A stretch of DNA of 32,596 nt from Bacteroidia bacterium (lineage in GTDB: Bacteria; Bacteroidota; Bacteroidia; Bacteroidales; Bacteroidaceae), in NCBI GenBank assembly GCA_009929715.1, contig RZZX01000022.1:1-32596 (forward strand). The letters run 5' to 3'. Positions 25,014 to 32,176 of the stretch are shown in pieces; the first letter of the stretch is position 1, and every line of letters starts with the position of its first letter. Made by a program: the position numbers and the translations under genes. The notes under the pieces are model-generated. The model had not been told where the DNA came from and made no database searches. It was given only the letters and a program-made list of their open reading frames with translations.

Positions 25014-25534
25014 TCAGCGGGATTTATAAAAGAAGACGCTTTGATGTGCCACGCACATTTAAGGCACGACCAACCACAGATTTTGCCAAAGAAAATCTGT
25101 TCAATGTACTCAACAATTACATGGATTTTGAGGAGATGACTGCTCTCGATCTCTTTGCCGGAACGGGCAGCATCAGCATCGAGCTCGTTTCACGCGGATG
25201 TAAACGGGTGGTCAGTGTCGAAAAAGAGGCAGCACACTATGCTTTTATCTGTAAAGTGATGCAAGAGGTCAAAACCGATCGGTGTTTCCCCATAAGAGGA
25301 GATGTCTTCAAGTATCTCAACAGCAAGCATGAGCCTTTCGACTTCATCTTTGCCGATCCTCCTTATGAACTCAAAGAGCTAAAGAGCATCCCAGACTTAG
25401 TATTCAACAACAATCTATTAGCACCCGAAGGACTCTTTGTCTTAGAGCATGGTAAGAGCGATCACTTCGAAGAGCATCCTCGTTTCTTAGAACGACGCAT
25501 CTACGGCAGTGTAAACTTCACCATCTTCAGATAA
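25004..25534 (+). CDS. rsmD: 16S rRNA (guanine(966)-N2)-methyltransferase
   Basis: 176-aa S-adenosylmethionine-dependent methyltransferase that modifies G966 of 16S rRNA. It has the N-terminal MRVISGIYKRRRF, the SAM-binding motif LDLFAGTGSISIE (about 48-60) and the catalytic DPPY (118-121). The length is normal. It starts inside the DUF3822 gene (10-bp overlap). Its stop is 7 bp from the stop of the convergent cardiolipin synthase gene, with no terminator hairpin between them. Confidence 0.93.
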   Translation: MRVISGIYKRRRFDVPRTFKARPTTDFAKENLFNVLNNYMDFEEMTALDLFAGTGSISIELVSRGCKRVVSVEKEAAHYAFICKVMQEVKTDRCFPIRGDVFKYLNSKHEPFDFIFADPPYELKELKSIPDLVFNNNLLAPEGLFVLEHGKSDHFEEHPRFLERRIYGSVNFTIFR

Positions 25535-25541
25535 CACCCTA

Positions 25542-26981
25542 TTAAAGCAGCGGAGCCAGTAAACGAACAACGGACTCTGCTGTTTTCGTTTTCCAAGAAC
25601 GCTTCTCCCACTTTTTCAAAAAGAGCTGTGTGCACTCTTTCTGATCCCACAAGAAAATTTCTTTCATCTCAAGCGCCGTCATTTCATCGTACATAAAGGC
25701 ATTCACCTCAAAGTTGTGCTCAAAACTTCGAAAATCAATGTTGGTCGATCCAACGGTCGAGAACAAATCATCAGACACCATCAACTTAGAGTGAAGAAAC
25801 CCTTCTTGGTAAAAATAAACTTTCACCCCCGCACGTAGTACATCAGTGAGATACGAACAAGAACCCCAATGTGTAAGCTGGTTATCGGCTCGCTCCGGAA
25901 TCATCAAACGCACATCGACACCCGATAAAGCAGCCACCTGCAATGCCCCCAGAATCTGTTCGGTAGGCAAGAAATAGGGTGTCTGAATATAGAAATAGGT
26001 TTTAGCTTCCACAATCGCTTTAGCCAGCCCCTGCATAATCTCTTTCCAAGGGCCAACAGGTTCACTAGTCACCACTTGAACCAATGTGGTACCATAGGAT
26101 TCTATTTTAGGAAAATAGCACGAAGAGGTCAACAGTGTCCGATCGACAAAATACCAGTCGAGCAAGAAAGCCGTTTGAAGACCATGAACCGCCTTTCCTT
26201 CAAGTAAAATGTGGGTATCTCTCCACCCTCCCCAAGAGACTCCTCTGACATACCGTTCGGCCAGATTCATTCCGCCAACAAAGCCTATTTTTCCATCAAT
26301 CACCACAATCTTACGGTGATTCCGGTAATTCACCTTACTCGTAAATAGTGGAAAGCGCACCTTTAAGAAGCTTCTGACCTCGATTCCCGCATCGCACATC
26401 TCTGCATAAAAATCCTTAGCCACATGCCAGCATCCCACATCGTCATACAGCACTCGAACCTCGACCCCTTCACGCGCTTTATCGATCAAAACATCCCGTA
26501 TCAAACGCCCCACAGCATCATCTTCAAAAATATAATACTCCAAATGAATATGATCTTTAGCTCGCATCAGCTCCCTAATTAGAGCCTGGATCTTGGTATA
26601 ACCATTGGTATACACCTCCACGCGGTTATTTTCAAACGGCCAAGCCTGATTAGTGTGCTGAAAAAGTTGGATGAGACGAGCGTATCTAGTAGGCAATCGG
26701 AAATCCGCTTGAGCAAGGTATTCCGCCATCGGTTTTTTAAGCAACCGGTCGTAACTATTCCGACTAATGATTCGCTCGCGCCTTTGGCTACGCCCAAAAA
26801 AGAAATAAAAAGCCAGACCGACAACCGGCAAAAAGGTCAGGACCAAAATCCAAGCCATCGTTTTAACCGGATTCCGATTATCTAAAACGATAACGATGAT
26901 GGTGCCGATAATGATACCGAAATAGATCAGATTAAAAGCAACAGAGGCTATCTGACTAAACAAAACATTCCAATCGATCAT
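25542..26981 (-). CDS. cls: Cardiolipin synthase (phospholipase D family)
   Basis: 479-aa inner-membrane enzyme that joins two phosphatidylglycerols to form cardiolipin and glycerol. Two N-terminal membrane helices (about 10-33 and 42-62, PLDc_N) precede two HKD motifs: His222-x-Lys224-x4-Asp229 (HRKIVVID) and His397-x-Lys399-x4-Asp404 (HSKLMVSD). Both are intact, so the enzyme should be active. It is monocistronic with its own promoter at 27006-27036. Confidence 0.93.
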   Translation of the reverse strand: MIDWNVLFSQIASVAFNLIYFGIIIGTIIVIVLDNRNPVKTMAWILVLTFLPVVGLAFYFFFGRSQRRERIISRNSYDRLLKKPMAEYLAQADFRLPTRYARLIQLFQHTNQAWPFENNRVEVYTNGYTKIQALIRELMRAKDHIHLEYYIFEDDAVGRLIRDVLIDKAREGVEVRVLYDDVGCWHVAKDFYAEMCDAGIEVRSFLKVRFPLFTSKVNYRNHRKIVVIDGKIGFVGGMNLAERYVRGVSWGGWRDTHILLEGKAVHGLQTAFLLDWYFVDRTLLTSSCYFPKIESYGTTLVQVVTSEPVGPWKEIMQGLAKAIVEAKTYFYIQTPYFLPTEQILGALQVAALSGVDVRLMIPERADNQLTHWGSCSYLTDVLRAGVKVYFYQEGFLHSKLMVSDDLFSTVGSTNIDFRSFEHNFEVNAFMYDEMTALEMKEIFLWDQKECTQLFLKKWEKRSWKTKTAESVVRLLAPLL

Positions 26982-27005
26982 AGCTTACACATTGATACAG
27001 AGAAA

Positions 27006-27036
27006 CAAATATAGAAACTTTTAGATAAAAAACAAA
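27006..27036 (-). promoter_or_regulatory. Bacteroides promoter of the cardiolipin synthase gene
   Basis: On the - strand, TTTG (27036-27033) and TATATTTG (27013-27006) are separated by exactly 19 bp, a full match to the Bacteroides -33/-7 consensus. The -33 box lies in the T run of the terminator of the gene upstream (27034-27069). Confidence 0.75.
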
Positions 27037-27069
27037 AAGTTCCGGCAACATCTGTGCACCGGAACTTTT
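27034..27069 (-). terminator. Terminator of the outer-membrane beta-barrel gene
   Basis: On the - strand, AAAAGTTCCGG (27069-27059) and CCGGAACTTTT (27045-27035) form a perfect 11-bp stem with a 13-nt loop, followed by a long T-rich run that continues past 27024. It lies just after the stop codon at 27091. Confidence 0.85.
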
Positions 27070-27090
27070 CATCGTAACAAACACGACCTT

Positions 27091-29913
27091 TTAATGCATA
27101 CGGTAGCGTCCATAGCCACCCATTCCACCTGAACGGTGCGGACGTTCCCTAGAGCGGTCCGATCCACCAGCTCTTTTCCCGCCCAACGTATTAAAGCGAT
27201 AGACAAAATGAACCATGAAATAACTACCCAACGTATTATACTCCGTATCACTCATCATGCTTTCCGAAACCGTTCGGGTCAAGTTACTCTGTTGTTTCAA
27301 TAGATCATAAATCTTAAAACGGAGCGTTGCCGCATTATTCTTCAAGAAGTTTTTAGAGATCTGTGCATTCCAGATCACCTCATTCTTATTCAAGCCAGAG
27401 GAGTATCCCTCCTTAAACCGGCAACTCACCTCCGAAGAGAGACTCACACTCCACGGCAGATTCACATTCGAGTTTCCTCCCACATAATAGTCGTATGTTT
27501 CACGGTTACTATTCACCTGCTTGCTGTTACGAACAAAGTTGTAATCCATGCCTCCATTGATCGAGAGATCGAACAGATCCGACCGATAAGCCCCAGACAA
27601 CCGCTGTCCGGCAGTTAAATTGTGCGTGGTACTCAAAATAGCTCCAGCCTCCTTACTCAATGTGGTATAACTCACCGCATCACTATACCCGAAGTTCGTA
27701 TTAGAAGAGAGTGTAAACTTCTGATTCTTCAAAGGCGTATTGAACGAGAAATACCCTCGTGCATTCCAATTGCCGTTGACATTCTCCTTATAATATTTCC
27801 GCGCCCCTGTTTCAACATCATAAACCATCCTATTGGCTACCGAATTCAGGGTATTAGAATAGAACACATTGGCCGAATAACTCTGCATCGAATTAGGCAC
27901 AAACTTATTATAAAACAGCATAAAACTGTTATTAAACGAAGGCTTCAAGTTCGGATTACCAAATCGCAAGTTCATAGGGTCCGTATTATCAATCACCTCC
28001 TGCAAATCTTCAATATTCGGAGTACTACTTCGTCCACGATAACGGAACATCAGCACCTCTTGTTTACTAAACATGTAACGGAACATCACCATCGGAGCCC
28101 AGTTTAACACATGCTGCGTAGGGAAGTTCTTATCCTGAATAGCGTTCGGGCCGATAGTTGTTTGACTTAACGACGACTGAGGGGTCAGCCCCATCCCCAC
28201 GCTATACATCATCTTGGTGTAAATACCACGCAAAGAGAGATTAAGAGAGTGCGTATCGTAGAAATTCTCCACCCGTGTACTCAAATCATTGTCGTACCCA
28301 CGTTCCAGATAATCTGGATAAGGATAAACATGCAAACTGTCATAGACCAACGATTGAGAGAACTGCTTACGGTGAGCAAACTCGTAACGCAGCTGCAAGA
28401 AGTGATTTTTAAACACCGGTTCGGTATAAGAAGCAGACACACTCCAGTTGCGACTATCCCCCCTTCTATCCGTATAACGAGACACCTGCGACAAACTATC
28501 CTCCTCTACTTCCTTATAGAAAGTACCCAATGAGTTCGAATAGATATCCGATTCACTGTCACTATACCCAAACCTAGCCCCAGCAAAAAGATTCCGTCCC
28601 TTGTTATTCAGGCGTCGGAACATCATCAGACTCCCGTCAAAACTCCAGTTATAACTCTTAGAAGAAGAAGAAACCTCCTTTTTATTAATAAGATGATGAA
28701 GCGTATTTTCAGTTTGTGAATTTAAAGAACTAACAGCATCCGTCTTAGAATAGCTCGCACTTGGTCGGAAGATAAAAGTAGTCAATGTATCCGGACGCCA
28801 TTCCAACCGAAAATCTGCCCGCAGATCATGCCGATCACGATTAGACAGATTCACACTTTTTTCGTAAGACGATTTATCTCCCAAGAATGTTTCCGTACTC
28901 GTTTTTCGTTCCGCATCATTGATAGAGTGCCCATACTGCACATTTCCACCCACCTGAAGTTTTTCTGTATCTTTAGCAAAGTTAACCCCCAAAGACTGCG
29001 CTTTAGAAAGCCCAGCACCAGCATTGCCTCCCATCCCCTGTCCGGCGTCACCAAATTCAGAGAATCCTTTGTTATTCGTATTATTAACCGAAGCGATAAT
29101 TGAGATGCTCGAATCATCCTTAAACCGGCTGATCATGGCCCCCCCCTCATAGCGTTCCTCACTACCGTAGCCCGCTATCAAGTTGCCAATCCATCCCTTC
29201 TTCATTCCCTTTTTAACACTCAAGTCGAGAACAGCCTCTTCCTCACCATCGTCAATACCGGTAATACGCGCCATATCACTCTTCTTATCATAAGCCTTTA
29301 CCTTCTCGATCATGTTGACCGGTATGTTCTTCATCGACATTTTAGGATCATCAGAAAAGAACTCCTTGCCATCCACCATAATCTTTTTAATCTCTTTCCC
29401 ATTGAGCGTGATTTTACCATTCTCGTCGACCTTAGCCCCAGGAATCTTCTTCACCAAATCCTCCAGCATAGAGCCTTCCGGTACCGGATAAGCCGCTGCA
29501 GAATACTCCGTAGTGTCCGCCTTGACCGTCACAGGAGGTGCTTCGGCCGTAATCACAGCCTCTTTCAACATGACCGCGTCAGGTGCTAGAGCAATCGTCC
29601 CCACGTTCTTAGTCCCTGTAGCCGATTGAAGTACCACAGCCATCGTCTTCGTTTTAAATCCGATATAAGAGACCTTTAAGGCATACTTACCAGCCTTCAA
29701 TTTAGCCAAGGCAAAGCGCCCCTGTTTATCAGTAGCCACCCCTGCAGCATAAGTACTGTCAGGTAAATGCAACAATTGGATAGTAGCTTGTTCGATGGGC
29801 TGTTTAGACTCCTCTTCTATCACCCGGCCAGAGACCGCAATTACTTTGTTTTGTGCAAAAACAGAAACCATGCCGCCCAAAGCAAGCATGATTCCAATCA
29901 TGATTCTTCTCAT
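27091..29913 (-). CDS. Outer-membrane beta-barrel protein with CarboxypepD_reg domain (TonB-dependent receptor-like)
   Basis: 940-aa protein with a signal peptide (ending VSVFA-Q) and an N-terminal CarboxypepD_reg-like domain (about 28-115, SGRVIEEESKQPIEQATIQLL). A plug-like region follows (about 120-230, with KKIMVDGKEFFSDDPKMSMKNIP), then a long beta barrel of the OMP_b-brl_3 type that ends near VHFVYRFN. A Gly/Arg/His-rich tail of about 30 residues follows the last strand, as in relatives of this family. It is not paired with a SusD gene, so it is not a classical glycan importer, and the substrate is unknown. The ATG at 29913 starts with MRRIMIGIML. The next gene upstream on the same strand ends 79 bp away. 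Confidence 0.88.
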   Translation of the reverse strand: MRRIMIGIMLALGGMVSVFAQNKVIAVSGRVIEEESKQPIEQATIQLLHLPDSTYAAGVATDKQGRFALAKLKAGKYALKVSYIGFKTKTMAVVLQSATGTKNVGTIALAPDAVMLKEAVITAEAPPVTVKADTTEYSAAAYPVPEGSMLEDLVKKIPGAKVDENGKITLNGKEIKKIMVDGKEFFSDDPKMSMKNIPVNMIEKVKAYDKKSDMARITGIDDGEEEAVLDLSVKKGMKKGWIGNLIAGYGSEERYEGGAMISRFKDDSSISIIASVNNTNNKGFSEFGDAGQGMGGNAGAGLSKAQSLGVNFAKDTEKLQVGGNVQYGHSINDAERKTSTETFLGDKSSYEKSVNLSNRDRHDLRADFRLEWRPDTLTTFIFRPSASYSKTDAVSSLNSQTENTLHHLINKKEVSSSSKSYNWSFDGSLMMFRRLNNKGRNLFAGARFGYSDSESDIYSNSLGTFYKEVEEDSLSQVSRYTDRRGDSRNWSVSASYTEPVFKNHFLQLRYEFAHRKQFSQSLVYDSLHVYPYPDYLERGYDNDLSTRVENFYDTHSLNLSLRGIYTKMMYSVGMGLTPQSSLSQTTIGPNAIQDKNFPTQHVLNWAPMVMFRYMFSKQEVLMFRYRGRSSTPNIEDLQEVIDNTDPMNLRFGNPNLKPSFNNSFMLFYNKFVPNSMQSYSANVFYSNTLNSVANRMVYDVETGARKYYKENVNGNWNARGYFSFNTPLKNQKFTLSSNTNFGYSDAVSYTTLSKEAGAILSTTHNLTAGQRLSGAYRSDLFDLSINGGMDYNFVRNSKQVNSNRETYDYYVGGNSNVNLPWSVSLSSEVSCRFKEGYSSGLNKNEVIWNAQISKNFLKNNAATLRFKIYDLLKQQSNLTRTVSESMMSDTEYNTLGSYFMVHFVYRFNTLGGKRAGGSDRSRERPHRSGGMGGYGRYRMH

Positions 29914-29992
29914 TAACCTTCTCGCGTTTATTTATAATTATAAGTATGACTATAAACCCACTAAAAGGTTTAACCAAGCCCTCCTTTTTCTT

Positions 29993-30397
29993 TTATTTTT
30001 TAAAAAGAGCATCCACCCGAGCTTTATTCAAGGCAAACTCCAAAGTGAGAACATTCAAAATTAAAAAAACGAGAAAAGACGAGGTGTCTACACTCGCCAA
30101 ATCACCATGAAAAACCCGCCAAAGCATTCCGCCAAAGACAAATAAAAAAGTTAGAAACACAGCATTACGAGTCGCTCTGTTGCGAATCTCTTCAGTCACT
30201 TTAGACTCAGTCTTAGTGAATGCGAAAAGGATCATTAAAGCCCCCGTCATCATTAAAAGTTTGACACACTCCTTATAAAAAAGAAGATTATGATCCGTCA
30301 TCACCCCCAGCATCATCAAGATAAAAGGAATAAATAGAGAGAACAAAAGGATCAAATAGCCCAATGGCCGGCAATAGGTTGGAAGTAAAGCTTTCAT
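29993..30397 (-). CDS. Small four-helix membrane protein, function unknown
   Basis: 134-aa integral membrane protein with about four hydrophobic segments (about 12-33, 44-60, 77-94 and 104-122) and a short Lys-ended C-terminus. I do not recognise a family. The start MKALLPTYC at 30397 lies just inside a clear Bacteroides -7 box (30421-30428, - strand), which supports it as a real gene. It is transcribed away from aroB and may be cotranscribed with the downstream beta-barrel gene. Confidence 0.65.
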   Translation of the reverse strand: MKALLPTYCRPLGYLILLFSLFIPFILMMLGVMTDHNLLFYKECVKLLMMTGALMILFAFTKTESKVTEEIRNRATRNAVFLTFLFVFGGMLWRVFHGDLASVDTSSFLVFLILNVLTLEFALNKARVDALFKK

Positions 30398-30420
30398 GTG
30401 TTTAACGTTTTTAATTTAAA

Positions 30421-30428
30421 CAAAGGTA
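30421..30428 (-). promoter_or_regulatory. -7 element of the small membrane protein gene
   Basis: On the - strand this reads TACCTTTG, an exact TAnnTTTG match, 23 bp before the start codon at 30397. No -33 TTTG is seen at 19 bp. Confidence 0.55.
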
Positions 30429-30448
30429 ATTAAAAAAAATATTTTATA

Positions 30449-30456
30449 TACATTTG
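30449..30456 (+). promoter_or_regulatory. -7 element of aroB
   Basis: TACATTTG matches TAnnTTTG, 22 bp before the aroB ATG at 30479. It lies only 20 bp from the divergent -7 box at 30421-30428, so the two promoters cannot be fully occupied at once. Confidence 0.6.
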
Positions 30457-30478
30457 TACCATAAAAAGCCAAACTATT

Positions 30479-31540
30479 ATGAGTAAACAAGAAGTCATTC
30501 TCTGTCAGAGCTTAGAATCCGACTTGGCTCTTGCGATAAAACAATGCCCGCACGACAAGCTATTTATTCTAACAGACAGACACACCTATGAACACTGTTG
30601 GCCACGTTTGAGTGGTCTCTCCTATCTAAAAGAAGCCATCGGAATCTGCATAGAAGCCGAAGACAGCCATAAGACGCTCGACGCTTTATCGACCATTTGG
30701 ATGGCCTTAAGCACACAAGGAGCCACTCGCCACTCGTTGCTCATCAACCTAGGGGGTGGTATGGTAACAGACATGGGTGGTTTTGCAGCCGCTACCTTCA
30801 AACGAGGAATCTCTTACATCAACATACCAACCACCCTATTGGCCATGGTAGACGCCTCTGTAGGCGGCAAGACCGGTATCAACTTCAATGGATTAAAGAA
30901 CGAAATCGGAGCTTTTGCACCAGCGAAAAGCGTCTTAATAGACACCACCTTCCTGCATAGCCTCGACCAAGACAACCTCTTATCGGGTTATGCTGAGATG
31001 CTCAAACACGGGCTAATCAGCACACCAGAACATTGGGCCGAGCTTTTAAAAGTAGATCTTTACCAGACCGATTACACGGTTTTACAAAAGCTAGTAGGTC
31101 AGTCGGTTCAGATCAAAGAAGAGATTGTGGACATAGACCCCTTTGAACACGGTATCCGAAAAGCCTTAAACCTCGGGCACACGGTTGGCCACGCCTTTGA
31201 GAGTTTAGCCTTGTCACATAAGGCCCCTATACTACACGGACATGCCGTAGCTTGGGGGTTAGTCTGCGAACTCTATTTATCCAATCGACAAGCCGGCTTT
31301 CCACAAGACAAGATGCGTCAGACCATTCGCTTTATCAAACTCAATTATGGCGTTTTTGGGTTTGAATGTAAACAGTACGAGACACTCTATGCCCTGATGC
31401 AGCACGACAAGAAAAATTGTTCAGATACGATCAACTTCACTCTATTGAAAGAAATTGGTGAAATCTGCATCGACCAAACAGCAACTAAAGAGATGATTTT
31501 CGAGATGTTAGACTTCTACCGAGAGTGCATGGGGGTATAA
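30479..31540 (+). CDS. aroB: 3-dehydroquinate synthase
   Basis: 353-aa NAD- and metal-dependent enzyme that converts DAHP to 3-dehydroquinate, the second step of the shikimate pathway. The NAD-binding stretch is NLGGGMVTDMGGFAAATFKRG (about 90-110), and the substrate and phosphate region is VGGKTGIN (128-135). The metal ligands expected for the family are Glu173 (GYAEMLKHG), His234 (LGHTVGHA) and His253 (LHGHAVAWG). The length is normal for the enzyme. Confidence 0.95.
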   Translation: MSKQEVILCQSLESDLALAIKQCPHDKLFILTDRHTYEHCWPRLSGLSYLKEAIGICIEAEDSHKTLDALSTIWMALSTQGATRHSLLINLGGGMVTDMGGFAAATFKRGISYINIPTTLLAMVDASVGGKTGINFNGLKNEIGAFAPAKSVLIDTTFLHSLDQDNLLSGYAEMLKHGLISTPEHWAELLKVDLYQTDYTVLQKLVGQSVQIKEEIVDIDPFEHGIRKALNLGHTVGHAFESLALSHKAPILHGHAVAWGLVCELYLSNRQAGFPQDKMRQTIRFIKLNYGVFGFECKQYETLYALMQHDKKNCSDTINFTLLKEIGEICIDQTATKEMIFEMLDFYRECMGV

Positions 31541-31564
31541 CAACTACAAAAACAGCGAAAAGTA

Positions 31565-31595
31565 TTTGCTAATTCAAAATAAAACCGTACATTTG
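31565..31595 (+). promoter_or_regulatory. Promoter of tRNA-Pro
   Basis: TTTG (31565-31568), 19 bp, then TACATTTG (31588-31595) is a full match to the Bacteroides -33/-7 consensus. Transcription would start a few bases before the tRNA at 31607. Confidence 0.8.
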
Positions 31596-31606
31596 CATCC
31601 GCAATT

Positions 31607-31681
31607 CGGGGTGTAGCTCAGCCCGGTTAGAGTACGCGTCTGGGGGGCGTGTGGTCGGAAGTTCGAATCTTCTCACCCCGA
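31607..31681 (+). tRNA. tRNA-Pro (anticodon GGG)
   Basis: A complete cloverleaf can be folded by eye. The 7-bp acceptor stem is CGGGGTG/CACCCCG, and the D stem is GCTC with GAGT. The anticodon stem is CGCGT/GCGTG with loop CTGGGGG, giving anticodon GGG (proline, CCC/CCT codons). The T arm has loop TTCGAAT. The discriminator base is A, and CCA is not encoded. It stands alone with its own promoter and terminator. Confidence 0.93.
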
Positions 31682-31692
31682 CAACGCTGAGC

Positions 31693-31726
31693 AAAGGAGT
31701 TAAGTCACAAACTTAGCTCCTTTTTT
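31693..31726 (+). terminator. Terminator after tRNA-Pro
   Basis: AAGGAG (31694-31699) pairs with CTCCTT, and AAGT with ACTT around a short CACAA loop, with one internal mismatch. A run of T follows to 31726. It starts about 12 bases after the tRNA 3' end. Confidence 0.75.
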
Positions 31727-31965
31727 ATTTCCCTCCCCCGCACACTCTTCATTCTTTTTTACACGAAAGAAGAACAAAAACGGATCAGTCCGAAAACCTG
31801 GTGGAGAATCTAGTCCGATAAAAACAGACTTTGGAGCGCATGCATCAAGTTCATCCCAGTGGCAGTTACTGACTTTTGAATAAAATTCTAGCTTGTTTTA
31901 GTCAGATGAAGGCTAGCTTAAGTCATTATCGCCGTTAGATTAAGGCAGAAAAGAGCCGATATTTC

Positions 31966-32053
31966 TATACTTCACCTAGGTGAAGTGTATACTTCACGCA
32001 GGTGAAGTGTATACTTCATGCAGGTGAAGTGTATACTTCATGCAGGTGAAGTG
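31966..32053. repeat. Four tandem 22-bp palindromic repeats
   Basis: Four head-to-tail units of exactly 22 bp start at 31966, 31988, 32010 and 32032. Each has arms ACTTCA and TGAAGT. The first unit contains the perfect 18-bp palindrome ACTTCACCTAGGTGAAGT, and the others vary only in the central bases (CGCAGG or TGCAGG). The units are joined by GTGTAT, so the arms also form overlapping palindromes across unit borders. A 22-bp period places each centre on the same face of the helix. There are no spacers as in CRISPR. Candidate roles are an array of protein-binding sites, an iteron-like element or a recombination site. Confidence 0.85.
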
Positions 32054-32159
32054 TAGTAAAGATGGTGAGACTTGACTTAACTCCTGAGAGACATCTGTTT
32101 ATGAAAGCTTTATCTCTGCTTAATAAGGCCGAGATGAAGTTGAAAAGTCAGCTTTATTT

Positions 32160-32176
32160 GGATCAGTCCGGAAACC
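32160..32176 (+). repeat. Internal direct copy of the terminal repeat
   Basis: GGATCAGTCCGGAAACC differs by one base from the left terminal copy (31782-31798) and has the same orientation. TGGGGA after it echoes the GTGGA of the other copies. Each copy carries the small inverted core GGAtcagTCC. Confidence 0.6.

Noticed and set aside
27622..28107. 161-codon + strand frame within the outer-membrane barrel gene
   Set aside because: Arg/Ile/His-rich shadow translation of a strongly supported gene on the other strand.
31966..32053. CRISPR array
   Set aside because: The 22-bp repeats are directly adjacent with no unique spacers, each is fully palindromic, and no cas genes are present.
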